Source: Magicicada septendecula (Eukaryota > Arthropoda > Insecta > Hemiptera > Cicadidae). Taken from it: a DNA stretch of 64,000 bases. The notes beneath the pieces are model-generated. The model ran no database searches and had not been told where the DNA came from. It was given only the letters and a program-made list of their open reading frames with translations. The translations under genes were made by a program, and so were the position numbers. The stretch is from NCBI GenBank assembly GCA_034769895.1, contig JAWRYS010000723.1:1-64000 (forward strand). Reading direction: 5' to 3'. This document shows positions 44,562 to 56,985 of this stretch, one piece after another. Position 1 is the first letter of the stretch. Every line of letters begins with the position of its first letter.

Positions 44562-44592
44562 CCAATCAGAATTTATTCGTAACCATGACAAC
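44562..44592 (+). promoter_or_regulatory. CCAAT box and X-box-like site in E1 LTR
   Basis: CCAAT at 44562-44566 and GTAACCATGACAAC at 44579-44592, repeated in the 3' LTR at 49800-49830. The second site is a near match to the RFX X-box. A TATAAAAAG sequence lies about 105 bases downstream (near 44697), a possible core promoter. Confidence 0.4.
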
Positions 44593-45098
44593 AGACCGTT
44601 GGTTATGATTTTTCCATTAAATCATAGTATTCAATAAGTGACGCTCTTCCAGAATAGACGCCAGGCCGTGAATGACCTAAATTTTAATCTAAAATGTATA
44701 AAAAGTAATCAAAATTCAAAAAGATGGAAACGTAAGCAGCAGACAAGGAACGAGAACATTTAACTGATGGCAAGGACCAATTTAAATAAAATTTAAATGA
44801 ATAAATTGTTACAACTAACATGAAAAAGATGCCAGAAGCCCCAGATAATTGAAAATTGACTACGATTGAAGCCCTATTCCATTTTCACCTGAACGACTGT
44901 TTACATCAAGTCTACTGATTTGATAAGTATCAATAAATTACCCAAATTTCAGAAATAAACTCACATTAAATATTTCTCACAGTCATCTGAACTCTCACTA
45001 TAAACTGAATATAATTTCCTTCAAAGATTAAGTAAAAAAATAAAACACTGAAATTTATTAACTAAGAAAATAACCTATTGTTAAATTGTGAAATTTTG

Positions 45099-45295
45099 TA
45101 ACACAAAGGTACAAACTTACCTATTTTTTATTTTCCGTTGTGCGACTTTGTATATTTTTATTTATAGCAATACGCGTTTCGGCAACAAGTGCTATAAATA
45201 AAAATATACGAAGTCGCACGACGGAAAATAAAAAATAGGTAAGTTTGTACCTTTGTATTAGAGCGCGACTTGGAGACAAAACAATAAAATGTATT
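45099..45295 (+). mobile_element. Hairpin insertion with tail in E1 5' LTR (6-bp TSD)
   Basis: Absent from the 3' LTR at the matching site (near 50336). It is flanked by ATTTTG at 45093-45098 and 45296-45301. The body is a palindrome with arms of about 67 bases (ACAAAGGTACAAACTTACC... inward to TTTATAGCA), a 20-base asymmetric centre, and a 37-base tail on the right only. The centre on the minus strand reads GCCGAAACGCGTATTG, like the GAAA plus palindromic stem III of the Penelope hammerheads. It may be a minimal inverted dimer of a third PLE family, but the CUGAnGA half is not evident. Confidence 0.65.
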
Positions 45296-45454
45296 ATTTT
45301 GAAACACACGTTATTACACTGCAGGAACAAATTATAGCTACACTTTATATTATTTAAGTACAAATAATATAAGGTAGTGTACTTTTTATTGTAATCATTA
45401 TTAATATTTTTCTTGTAATCACAAGAACCCCAGACTTTGAACGAGTCGTTACAG

Positions 45455-45464
45455 ATTGGCGACC
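45455..45464 (+). other. E1 primer-binding-site candidate
   Basis: ATTGGCGACC directly after the LTR end GTTACA. TGGCGACC-type sites occur in several insect gypsy elements (from memory, tRNA-Arg in 412/mdg1), and related ATTGGCGC follows the E3 LTR and A2. Confidence 0.5.
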
Positions 45465-45510
45465 AACTAGTGAGGCTAGAATTGAAGACTAGCGGCGATT
45501 AAGGGAAAAT

Positions 45511-46738
45511 ATGCAACATTCCATGGTTACAAGGTATAAAGCTAAGCAGGGAACTGAAGATAACAAGGGAGAAGAAATGGAAATGATAGAAGAAATGATC
45601 TGGGAAATGATCGGAGAGGATGCCCAAGAGGACCAACCAGAACCACAAATGGAAGTAATAGTCGGCGACCAACCAGACAAACCAACCGAAGGGGAGAAGA
45701 TGGATGACATGATGAAAATAATGATGGAACAATTTGGACAGATCAAGGAAAATAATAAGAAAAGGAATGACAAAATAGACCAAAACAGTGAAGAATTGAA
45801 AAACTGGAGGAAAAATCAATGAAAATTCAAAAAGACAAATTGAGATTTTAAGGGAAGATATTGAAACGCTGAACAATAAAATTAAAGGAAATAATGAAAC
45901 ATTGAAGCAGCAGATAAACGAGAAAATGGAGGAACACAGTGATACTTTTATGGAGGACATCCATAAAAGCCATGAAGAACTGAAGGGAGAATTAAGATAC
46001 ATACTAATAGGGCATCGTGAAGAAGTCAAGCAGACAAAAACGGGGATGAATAAGAAATGGGAAGAAACAATTTATCCAGCAGATCAACTTAATGAAACAG
46101 TAGATAGTGGTTTCACACCATTGAATGAAACACTAGACAGCACTTCTAAAGGTATCAGTGAAGAAATAAAAAATAAAGAAGACAAAAGTGTATTGTTTTC
46201 TGAAAATAAAGATAACAAAAATAATGAGAAAATTAAGCACATAAAAACCAACCGTAGAAGAGTAAAGAAGAATCGAATAATTAAGAAGATTAAGAAAACA
46301 AAGGAAATAGGAAAAATATATAAAAAGAAACAAATAAAAACAAGAGAAGAAGTGGAAATGATGAAGCATGGACTAATTGACGTGTTCAATTTGCCAATTA
46401 CTGACCAAAGCGAATTAATAGATTATAAAGATTGTAGGAGGACCTTAAAAGAAATTATAGAGGGAATTCACAACAAACCAACGGATGAAAACTTCAGCAA
46501 ATCGATAAGTAAATGGAAAATACCCAAAATTGAAAGGACTTACAACAAAGCAGTGTGTCACAAATTAAGAAGGTCTCTAAAACCCTTGAGCACACCAGAA
46601 TTGGAAATGCAGAATAAAAAATCAGTGATGTCATTAATGAGGGAGGTACAATTAACTTCTTTGATTAATAAACAACATAATATAGTGAATGATGTAGACA
46701 TTGATGCTACGGAACATATGATATTAGAAGAATCGTAG
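45511..46738 (+). CDS. E1 coiled-coil Gag-like protein (one frameshift)
   Basis: ATG at 45511, 57 bases after the LTR. The first frame (103 residues) is acidic (EDAQEDQP, then a KENNKKRNDKIDQNSEEL coiled coil) and stops at 45822. The second frame is open from about 45800 and continues the coiled coil (REDIETLNNKIKGNNETLKQQ) to 46738. The two overlap in an A-run near 45800, so a one-base change splits what would be about 408 codons. C-terminal features are LNETLDSTSKG, a very basic stretch, and GLIDVFNLPITDQSELI, which is closely matched in E2 and E3. I see no CCHC knuckle or enzyme motif. A structural, RNA-binding particle protein is plausible but not shown. Confidence 0.6.
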
Positions 46739-46945
46739 TACAAGGTAGAAGAGACCTACATCACAAGGACGAAAATAGTTCTACACACCAAGGTTATCCA
46801 AACCACAAGTGCAGAGGAAATGATGGACCATGGATAAACAAAGTGAAGATAAACACCGAGAAATGGGACTGATCTTCGAATTACCGACCAAGCCAACCAA
46901 TGGAAAAGGAAGAAAAGAGAAAGAGAATTATAAAATTCAAAAGAT

Positions 46946-47162
46946 GTAAGATCAGCTTACAACAATATTTCGATGACATATGAACTATAATATAAAATAT
47001 AAAATAAAGGAATAAGTTACAAAAATTCCTACAAAGTAAGATCACCTTACAATAATAATTAAATAACATATAAAGTAAAAGGAAAGAAAAAAAAATTATA
47101 TATGTATGAAAATGAAGGAATCAGTTACAAAAATTCCTATAAAGTAAGAACAACAAACTTAC
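46946..47162 (+). repeat. Repeated GTAAG/CTTAC hairpins downstream of the E1 ORF
   Basis: Three short stem-loops: GTAAG-5 bases-CTTAC at 46946-46960 and 47036-47050, and GTAAG-9 bases-CTTAC at 47144-47162, in similar local contexts about 100 bases apart. E2 has three of the same stem (56713-56887), so the motif is conserved between elements whose sequence has otherwise diverged. Confidence 0.6.
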
Positions 47163-47925
47163 AAAAATTATTTAGAATAATATTTAAAACAAAACAAAAT
47201 AAACAAAAATAAAATCAAGCAAGAACTGCTAAGACAAATACCTAAAATTATAATGAATTCAGAGTATTCAAAGAAAAAAAAAATGAAATGGTATAAGAAA
47301 AAAAAAGTGTATAAAGCAAATATACAGCAAATGGCTAAAGAAAAAAAATGGTAATCAACCAAGAAAAAGGAAAAAGATGTCTAAGATAATTAAAATGATC
47401 ACAAGAAGAAAAGAAAAACAAACTAATGAAAAGTTAGAAATAATGAAATTAACAACTAAATAAATAAAAAACCATCAACTGTATGAGTAGATAACAACAT
47501 ATAGCAAAGGTACAGCGGAAGGAAGAATGAGTAAAAGGTTAAAAATGATCCAAAAAACCATGAAGTGGACAATCCCAAAAAATATTATTATTAATTTAAG
47601 TCACAAGATGACAAAAAAGGTATTTAAGATTGACTGAGAATAGGTCCAGCAATCAAATTAACTGAGCAGAGATGATATTCCTCTGGTCTCAGAAAAATGG
47701 GTAGTAATGGAAGAAACCAGCTACTAAAAAGTTAGGGAAAAAATTATATAAAAGGGAGAATGCACTAATGGAAATAAATAAAAACAGATCTAAATAAAAA
47801 GGAATGGAACAAGTAAGAATAGAAATAAGAAGGAAGAAATAAACAAGAAAGAAAAGGAAAAAATTATATATAACTGATAATTTCATAAAAAACTATGCTA
47901 GTGTTTTACCAAAATGATCAATTTT
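47163..47925 (+). other. E1 3' internal noncoding region
   Basis: A-rich, with no supportable reading frame and no sign of protease, RT or integrase motifs on either strand. Confidence 0.6.
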
Positions 47926-47935
47926 GGAGGAGAGG
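47926..47935 (+). other. E1 polypurine tract
   Basis: GGAGGAGAGG, five bases before the 3' LTR start at 47941, in the position and composition expected for the plus-strand primer. E2 has GTGGGAGGGC in the same place. Confidence 0.65.
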
Positions 47936-47940
47936 CATTA

Positions 47941-50900
47941 TGTTACAACACAAATAAGCCACCCCAATACCAGGGATAAAAAAGATGAATCAACAATATA
48001 AAAAGTAATTCGTATAATATAAAATGTTTAAACTAATGAATATTAAATGACAATGACGCGACAAACGACGACATGTCCTAACCCAAGTGATTGACCAAAT
48101 AAAAGGAAACCAAAGGAGAAGGGGAAAACCGAAATTAAATGAAATTAAAACGAAATAAGACGAAGGAGAAGAAGAAGGAAAATGGAAATGAAACAAACCA
48201 TGTATAAAGGGAAATAAAATAAAATCAAATGATAAGACAAACAAAAGATATACAATAAAAGAAGGAGAAATGGTACACTCAAATATAATATTGGAAACGA
48301 AACCAATAACTAACCAATGTAAAAAATAAGTATTATTATCGATTAAATGATAGATGTAAATGATAATTGATAAAACCCAATAAATAAAAGTACACTAACC
48401 CAAGAATTAGAGTTATATGTAATACAGAACTCTATAAAGACATGAACTTATTAATAGTATAAATAATATTTGTAAAGAGAGAGATAGTGAGATGGTGAGA
48501 AAATAAAAATAACTAAGTGACAAAGAGAAAGTAATGGTAGGGATTACCCATTAATAAACACTTAAAATAAAAATTTAAGAAGTGCAAAAGTGAAAGTGTA
48601 AAACCCCACAATAATTAGAAAATCTAGTGATAGACAAAAAACGCTTAGTAAATCAGTGATAAACACTAAATGGTTTAAAAGTGAATGTTATTAATAAATA
48701 AGAATATTGTAAATGATAGTATTAGGAAATATAGTGATAGATAAAAAACGCTTAATAAATCAGTGATAAACACTAAATGGTTTAAAAGTGAATGTTATTA
48801 ATAAATCAGAATATTGTATTTGATAGTTTTAGGAAATATAGTGATAGATTAAAAATGCTTAGTAAATCAGTGATAAACACTAAACGATTTAATGGTGAAC
48901 AAATAAGAATTTTGTTAATGATAGTAATTAAAGATAGTATTAAGATTAAATATAAATGAAGGATACGATGTTATTCAGGGGAGGAAGCCTATAGAATGTC
49001 AACAGTTAGTGTTACCATGGATAGAAGGTAGAGATTATTTAAGAAATAATATAGTAAAGAAATTAAAAACAAAATCAATAAACACCTCATGTTATAAGGG
49101 ATAATCAATTAAGTAAATTTGAATGGTGTGATGATGTTTATCACCCAAAAAATAATAAAGAATGAAATGAATTGTAAACAAACATTACCTAACAACTGTT
49201 AAAAACTTGTTCAATTAAATTTATGAATAGGATATGGCTGAAGGAATTATACAGACCATAGGCCTAGATGTTATGTTTTATGTAATAAAGAATAGTAAGT
49301 AATAGCCATATTGTTAACAAGGGCAAAATAGATAAATAAGAAGGTAAATCAATACAGATCTAATAACACTGGAAAATCAGTTAGGAAATAATTAAACAAG
49401 CCATGATGTAGAAAATAATGGTAACATACAATTAGCATAAAAACAGATCCAAAACACATCAACAAATAAACAAATCAATTATAACCACAAAACAAAACAC
49501 ATTAGGGTAAAATGAGATGTAATTTGTATAAGATAGTAAATATAATCAATGGCTACTTAGGCCTTAACAAATGTTAATATTTGTAATTAACAAATATTAA
49601 CATAATTGTACAAACATTAATACATTAAAGAACCCAACCTTATGGGATATCAAAATAATCTTTGAAAGGAAATACAAACAGTAGTGATAATATTTAATAC
49701 ATAGGAAGGAAGACAGAAGAATAAAAGCAATCAGAAGAGATACAGTAATTTTGAATACAAATTCAAAATTGATAACAATGGTTATAAAGTCATGATCAGC
49801 CAATCAGAATTTATTCGTAACCATGACAACAGACCGTTGGTTATGATTTTTCCATTAAATCATAGTATTCAATAAGTGACGCTCTTCCAGAATAGACGCC
49901 AGGCCGTGAATGACCTAAATTTTAATCTAAAATGTATAAAAAGTAATCAAAATTCAAAAAGATGGAAACGTAAGCAGCAGACAAGGAACGAGAACATTTA
50001 ACTGATGGCAAGGACCAATTTAAATAAAATTTAAATGAATAAATTGCTACAACTAACATGAAAAAGATGCCAGAAGCCCCAGATAATTGAAAATTGACTA
50101 CGATTGAAGCCCTATTCCATTTTCACCTGAACGACTGTTTACATCAAGTCTACTGATTTGATAAGTATCAATAAATTACCCAAATTTCAGAAATAAACTC
50201 ACATTAAATATTTCTCACAGTCATCTGAACTCTCACTATAAACTGAATATAATTTCTTTCAAAGATTAAGTAAAAAAATAAAACACTGAAAATTTATTAA
50301 CTAAGAAAATAACCTGTTGTTAAATTGCGAACTTTTGAAACACACTTTATTACACTGCAGGAACAAATTATAGCTACACTTTATATTATTTAAGTACAAA
50401 TAATATAAGGTAGTGTACTTTTTATTGTAATCATTATTAATATTTTTCTTGTAATCACAAGAACCCCAGACTTTGAACGAAAATAACTGTAAACAACCAA
50501 CACAGTCGCCATATTTGACTGGATAATTCGTTCAAAATCGATCTTTGCCAAACCCTAGAGAGAGTAGACTCATATTAATTGTCGGTGCAAATTTGTTGAA
50601 TAACCAAATATAATTTTAATGTCAAACTGAATAATTACCAATCACAAATTAAAGAAACTAGTACAGAGTGTAACCATTGTTTTTATTTCATAGGGAAGTG
50701 TATTGTATAAATTGTGTATTGTATAGCAGAGACAGCGAGAATGATGGAAAGCGCTCACGTCGCAAATCCGGCGAACTAACTGCTCGATTAAGAAGGTCGA
50801 ACGAAGGCGGGAGTAAAATTTGAATGCTCCAGGCCGTCATAGCTGAGAACACCTTTTATCACACTGTTTACTAATTTAATTGTTTTAAATAAACAATTGG

Positions 50901-51135
50901 GCGCCACCCTGGATTTATAAACCCCTATTGAACAACAGGCAAGGTTTCCACTCGTGTTGTACTGGTAATTAAAAGATTGCTACGGACATCGTTAGCGCAA
51001 AACATAGAAGTAACGACACCAGTGTGAGGCGAACACACAACTTATATACATTTTTAAAGAACACGTACAGATCTAGTCATTACAGATTGGCTTCCATCGC
51101 GGGGCTTTAAGAAGGCGGATGTCAAATGAGTCGTT

Positions 51136-51138
<3 letters not shown>
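47941..51138 (+). repeat. E1 3' LTR (3,198 bp)
   Basis: Begins TGTTACAAC like the 5' LTR. Near its end, 50481 to about 51129 is a block absent from the 5' LTR; after it the common ending GAGTCGTTACA resumes. The block includes TCATTACAGATTGGC (near 51085), itself resembling an LTR end plus primer site, and a TTGGGCGCCACCCTGG sequence. It also carries an additional unit of the roughly 112-base repeat near 48620-48900. Confidence 0.87.

Positions 51139-51181
<43 letters not shown>
51139..51181. repeat. (AT)n microsatellite between E1 and A1
   Basis: About 20 AT units, with the E1 3' LTR end on its left and the A1 start (TGTAACG) on its right. Confidence 0.95.
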
Positions 51182-51182
<1 letters not shown>

Positions 51183-51185
<3 letters not shown>

Positions 51186-53640
51186 AACGTAACGAAAATA
51201 TGGTCCCCTACGTTACATAAAAAGTTTATAATTCTCAAACAAAAAATAAAAATAATAATTGTCCGTAATAATAAAAGGTCAGAAAAATAAACCATTATTA
51301 AATGAATGAATAATCCCCAAATAAGAATACTAGGTAAAAGAAAAATTAAGAATGTTTATAAATACAAACTATTAAGTGTTCAGTGAAAATGGTAAACGAT
51401 AAACATTGACAAGTAATGTAAAACCTAACTTAGACAGTTTTAGAATGATTAATGAATTAGCTGAGAGGAGCATAATTAATTAGTGCATGATTTATTTTAT
51501 AAAAATGTACATGTTATTATGTTTTATCATGTTGTGTTATTATCATGATATTTATGTTGTTTTTTGTATGTAGCAAGTGAAGCAATTGTTTTAAGAGAAT
51601 ATCAATTAACTGATGTTAATTTCATTTTTATGTTATCAAATATATCATTATAGAACTGGTGTTAAACTTTATAAAATTAAATGTTTTGTATACATGTACT
51701 TATTTAGTATGCGGATTATAATTGTAAACTTGGCCAGAAAGGCAATAATTGTTAATGAAATACCAAGGGGTTTATTGTAATTACATCATAAACAAATGAA
51801 GGATTCTATACTAATGTAGGTAATAATAAATTAAAATCAGAATGAGATAAAAATGTAATGATAGGCCACAAACCAGTAACATTGTATAGGAAGTCAGGTC
51901 AGAAAAGTTAGGTAACAAAATTTGTAAAAAACACTAAGTATAAGGTAAAGAGTTAGGAGAAATCAATAATAATTATTGATAGCAGATAAGTAACTTCAAT
52001 TTAAATAAAATTTTAAAATGTAATAGTGCAATGATGCCGAAAAGTAATATTTCATAACAAGAAAATAGTACTTGTTATAATAAGTAGATTAAGAGGAAAC
52101 GACAGCAAAATGTATATAATTTAATAACAAACAATATGTAAAGGTATAATATGATATAATGTAAATTTAGTAAGGGAGTATTTTAATAAGTGCAAGAACA
52201 TTGTATGATTATGGTTCTAGGATTATAAATATTATCCAATAAGAGAACACAGACTGGTTGTCAAGGACGACAAAATGGAATAAAATTTGTTTATTCGATT
52301 ATTGAATCGTTATCCATGAACGAGGACAGTTTAGTTTTGATGAACTTAGAAAAAATGATAAAATTAAATAAAATAAATTAATGAGTAAACAAAATTAAAT
52401 AATAAATAACCAAAGGAAAGCTCACTGACTTTTGTCGGTCACATATAAAAGAGTACTATTAAGCCTACCAACTAAAATTGATGAAAATCTAAAGGAAGAA
52501 CTTTACCAATAAAACTCAGTATAATGAGTAATCATTAAATTTAATTAATAGACAAATGAAGAGAAATAACTACCTGAATGAAATAAAATAATCCAGTATC
52601 TAAAGAACGAAAGAGGAACTTAAAATTGTACTCAAACCTCACTTTCCACGACTCGATAGATAAAGCATATTTTGACACAAAATACAGTGAAACCCGTAAC
52701 CACAAGAACTGGACATTGGTGAACAGTGAGGATCGGCATTTCTGCGTCATCCCAGGACCAAGACATCAAACTTTTTTTCGAACTTGGAGTGAAGACTGGC
52801 GAGGATTTATTCATCTGTACCTTGGCGTTGATCAAACATCTCGAAGCACGAGGTTAGCTGTGCACGGCCATTACAAGTAACAATGTCGTCGGACAGTAAA
52901 CTCCACTTATTTTAAATGTTAATTCATAAGAAGTTAGTAATAGATTGTAATACCTTGTAATCCTATTTTTGCATTTTCTGACCTTACTAATAGTTGAAAG
53001 AACCTTCATACCCTGTGTTTAAGAAAAACAATAATAATTAAAAGTAATGTATAACCCTGAATTCGATAATTAATCGATTCATTCCAGTACGATCAATTTC
53101 GTATCTTTGTAAAGGAAGAACCTTTGTTTTCAAGGAAAAAATATAAAATAAAGAATCATTTTTGAAATTGACGATTTCTTATCATTTGTATAATATTTAG
53201 TGTATGTTGAACGAGTTGTAATTTATATAGAGAGTGTAATGTGGGAAGTATTGTGAGTGGAACAACTAACCTACAATACCCATCTGACTGTGAACCACAG
53301 CGATAGCTCGCGGACCACTGTTGAATTACAAGAGAAGAGAAACGGATTTAAGGAGTTTACTCTACTCTCTCAAAACGCGGACTAGGCTTGAATAAGAACC
53401 ATAGAATTACACAATATATCAACTGGTATTGAACGTTATTATTACAGAAAGTACTAAATTATTATATAATATTGAGATATTCTTAATATTTGATTAAGAT
53501 CACCCATTAAAAGATATTATTTCTTCACAAATAACCTGACTTTGCGGTTTTTAAGAGAAACCACTTAACACTTAATAAATAATTTAAATCACAACAAAAC
53601 ATTTATTATGAAGGAAAAAAGATCGGAACTAGGAAGAAAC
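51183..53640 (+). mobile_element. A1: LTR-like segment related to A2
   Basis: Starts TGTAACGTAACG and then runs ...CCCCTACGTTACATAAAAAG, similar to 58503 onward. Many blocks are shared in order with A2 (58498-60845), such as ATGATATTTATGTTGTTTTTTG and AACTTGGCCAGAAAGGCAATAA, at roughly 70-80% identity by eye. No coding domain; the frame 52626-52880 is not conserved in A2. It is probably an old LTR whose internal part was lost or displaced when E2 inserted in its (TA)n end. Confidence 0.6.
52236..52271 (+). promoter_or_regulatory. CCAAT box plus X-box in A1
   Basis: CCAAT at 52236-52240, then GTTGTCAAGGACGAC at 52257-52271, which fits the RFX half-site pair with a three-base gap. A TATAAAAG lies near 52444. 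Confidence 0.45.
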
Positions 53641-53647
53641 GAGATAT

Positions 53648-53662
53648 TATTATATATATATA
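53648..53662. repeat. (TA)n tract at the E2 left edge
   Basis: Short TA run directly before the E2 LTR end TGTAACG. Confidence 0.85.
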
Positions 53663-53663
53663 T

Positions 53664-55616
53664 TGTAACGTACTGCTTTTTCGTTGAGAGGTGTTAATGT
53701 TTCCGCCTCTCCGCAGTCGCCACTTATGAATTATAATAACTGACATTTTAAAAAGTATAAATAAAGGATTTTTCTATTTTTTGTTATTTTGTGTTACTCA
53801 GTCTAAATAGAAATCGAGAGTGTGTGATTTGGGGTCATGGAGGGAAGTTGTTCAGCCTTATGAAGAAGAGAGAGTAAGTACCAATTATTTACACTTGGCT
53901 TAGACGATTTCGGATTTTCTCAAATTGTTCGCTGTGATTTAAATCAGCTGATGGTGAGATAAGTTTCTACGTATAGTTCAACCAGCTTACACCGTAGCAA
54001 AATTTGATCCGAGGTTTTGATTTCTTCTGTTTTTGTGCTGAAATTTATTACAACTACCCACTACAAAAATTATAACACATTTTATTATTCAGGATTATTT
54101 TTCAATAATATCATTTATTTATATTATTGGTTTTTTGTTTCCTGCCACCAAAATACAAGTCTTACAATTGATCTTTCCTTCAATAAAACATAATCTCGAC
54201 TTCACAGAGCAAACACGGAATTGTTTAAAGAGAAAAACATATATGGTTTAGTTTCATAATTTTACTATTTAAAAAAAACATCAATTAATATATAATTCTT
54301 AATAATTCCCCAGGGTTCAGGGTAAGTTCTTTTTGTTACGAGAGTGTCAGAAATGGATAATTACTATGCTTTACAAATACCGAAAAAATTATTAAATAAT
54401 TTGTTTATTTTTTCGTGTAGTATGTAGTTCCTGGAATGTCCGTAAGAGTGCAGCGTGCGTTTGTTTACTTTAAAAACATATGTTTAGATGACTATTTTAT
54501 TTTCAATCTCAATGTTCGGAATAGGTTTTCTTCTTGAATTATTACAAAAAAAATGTTTATATTACCTCGCTCCGTATGGTTCTTACTGGATTGAAGCTTT
54601 TTCTGTGGTGAGGTCCGTCTTGCTTTATAATTTCCTTACCGTCTGGCGAATTCTCAATCGTCAACTAGAATTATGGCGAAACCAAGTTGAATCATCAGAA
54701 GGTTTTCTTTCACTGTTTATAAAGGAGTAGAACCATCTAATTTTGATAAATCATGGATGATTTTGGAGTGATCATGCGGCTAGTTAATTTTGTATCAATT
54801 TGCACTCCTCTCAAGTTCCGAAAAGGTTATTTTCTATTATAATTGTAGTAGCATCAGTTTTTTAACTCTACGGTTTTAGTTCAAAATTTTTCTCTCTCAC
54901 AATACTTGTTATTTCCATCACTCTTAGTAACACATAGTATTTTTATTATACAGGCAGTTTGTAATTATTATAAATTTATATTTTATTTATGGAAAAATAA
55001 TTCCTTTCCATTCCGGTTTCTTTACCAATTTAGTTTACATAATAAAGTTTGGTTCATTTTCTTATGACATTGTATATAAGTATTTGATAATTTTATTATC
55101 TTTAAATAAATTTATATATTATTTATTTAGTCTCTCATAGTATTCCTACACGGCACTACTTCCTGTTGCCATTTCCTTCATAGGATTATTTTAATTTTTT
55201 ATTATCCTTTGATATTTAAATTTTTATGTTTTTTTTTAAAACTAACCCTGGGTTTTCTTATAATCTAACACAATTATTTGAAAAAATATAATATTAACTT
55301 GGGTATAACAATTAGTTGTTCATACAATATAAATATTACAATAAACAAAATAAAATACAAGATCAGTTAGTAGTATCATAGCCTACTCTCATAGTTTTAT
55401 AATTTCCAAACCTACAGCACAGTTCTGTAACAAGTTACTTTCACTTTCACTTTTACCTCCATGGGTACACTATAACTCACTTTGCACCATATATCACTCG
55501 AATTGTTTGTCATGGTGAGTGATATAATTTAATTTTGAGCAAGCCTTAGGTTACCCATTTCTGACCTTTATATTATCATGAGTTAATTTATTGGGACCGG
55601 GTTATGTAACGTTACA
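53664..55616 (-). repeat. E2 3' LTR (1,953 bp)
   Basis: In element sense it begins TGTAACGTTACATAACCCGG and ends AAAAAGCAGTACGTTACA. Collinear with 60954-63053 read forward. The reading frame 54488-54730 inside it is broken in the E3 LTR and is not treated as a gene. Confidence 0.85.
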
Positions 55617-56985
55617 TAAAGCCCTCCCACTAGAACAAATTTATTTTAGTTTAACTCGTTTATTAAAAATAAATTGTTGATTATTTCCATTCTCTTAATA
55701 GTCTTGGCTTTATTTTCATAATAGTGTTTCATTTCAAACTGGTTATAAACTGACTGGTAATTCCGACTGGTGGTAATTGCTGTTTTCTTACTATACTCTC
55801 TCTCTCTTGGAGGCAAATTCATCAATTATTCATTTCTGGGTAGTGGTACTTCCACATTTTATTTGATAAGGACTGGTCACACTAATTATATTAAACTTGT
55901 TTTAACACTCATTTCTATTTACTTTTATATACTCGCTTTATCAATTAAGCTTCTGTCTGCTATCTTCCTTCTATTTTCTTTATCTATACTTCTGGAATCC
56001 AATATCACTCTTTTCAGCTATTTTATAATTATTATCCCTTAAATATTCAATTTCCCTAACATTTTTCCCTATCCTGTGTGGTGGTTCCAGTCGGGTGGCC
56101 ACTCTGGGTCCATACACCGCTGTCCATCCTTACACCTTCTGAGACCAGGGAACATCATCCCTGCTCATAAAAATTATTGCCGGAACATTTTTACGGTCAA
56201 TACATAAAAATAAAAAAATTATAAGTAGTAGTCAATTAGCGACTAGTACCAAACACTTTTGGGATTCTTCATACTGTAGCTGTTTGCATTTATTTATATA
56301 TTTCTTCTTCTCCTTGATTCCTTCTTCTTTTCCATTAATTAATAGCATATAACATCATTGATAGGCCTTATGTTAAAATTCTTTTGACTTTACTTCTTGT
56401 GACATATTTCTCCGTATCATTTCTTCTTATATAATCTTCAATTCCGAGAAATTCTAATTTTTGTTGTATTAATTATCATCCTCCTTCAGTTTCATTGGAG
56501 TCATTAAATTATTCTTTATTCTTCTTATCTGCGCACATTACCATCAATTGTTTTTGTTCATTTAATTTTTCTTCTGTTTGTTACCATTAAAAATATTATT
56601 TTTCCTATTAGTCCATTTTAAATCAGTTCTTTATAAATATTATTTAATCATCTGTTCTCTTTTTCTTGGTGGTTTGTTGTTTGTTAAATTATATAGTTTC
56701 AAAATAACTTGAGTAAGATGTCCTTACATGCTTTTAGAATTTTGGGGTTTTAGTCTGTTCATTTTAAATTATATGGTTTCAAAATAACTTGAGTAAGATG
56801 TCCTTACATGCTTTTAGAATTTTGGGGTATTTAGTCTCTTCATTTTAAATTATATGGTTTCAAAATATCTTGAGTAAGATGTCCTTACATGCTTTTTTGA
56901 ATTTTGGGGTTTTTATTTTACAATGGGTTGCTTGGTCCTGTATCCATAAAATCCGTCCTTTTTTTCTGGTTTGTTTGGAGTCTGT
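55617..56985 (-). other. E2 3' internal noncoding region
   Basis: T-rich on the plus strand. It includes the tandem hairpin array at 56688-56915 and otherwise no recognisable coding. Equivalent to E1 46740-47940. Confidence 0.6.
56688..56915 (-). repeat. about 80-bp tandem repeats with GTAAG/CTTAC hairpins
   Basis: Three units, each with AAAATA(A/T)CTTGAGTAAG and the stem GTAAG-ATGTC-CTTAC (56713-56727, 56793-56807, 56874-56887 approximately), followed by AATTTTGGGG. The same stem is repeated in E1. Confidence 0.85.

Larger units (their letters stand above)
42553..45453 (+). repeat. E1 5' LTR (2,901 bp)
   Basis: Matches 47941-51138 closely. Differences include three versus one copies of a 60-base unit at the start, fewer copies of a roughly 112-base unit (near 43360-43560), about 150 extra bases near 44190-44345, a 203-base hairpin insertion near 45099, and absence of the 649-base block found near the end of the other LTR. 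Confidence 0.88.
42553..51138 (+). mobile_element. E1: long-LTR element with one Gag-like ORF
   Basis: Two direct repeats (42553-45453 and 47941-51138) begin TGTTACAAC and end GTCGTTACA and flank about 2.5 kb of internal DNA. An ATTGGCGACC primer-like site follows the first LTR and a GGAGGAGAGG purine tract precedes the second. The element sits in a (TA)n tract on both sides. The internal region has one reading frame for an acidic coiled-coil protein and then about 1.2 kb of noncoding sequence with repeated short hairpins. There is no protease, RT, RNase H or integrase. This makes it a non-autonomous element of the large-LTR, gag-only kind. Confidence 0.85.

Noticed and set aside
45489..46389. 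Minus-strand hydrophobic frames opposite the E1 ORF
   Set aside because: Antisense of an A-rich coiled-coil gene gives F/L/S-rich pseudo-membrane proteins.
52626..52880. Frame of 84 residues with W-rich pattern in A1
   Set aside because: Not kept in the homologous A2 segment; lies in LTR-like sequence.
54488..54730. An 80-residue frame with membrane-like start in the E2 LTR
   Set aside because: The same sequence in the E3 LTR (61860-62090, inverted) is interrupted, so it is not conserved as protein.
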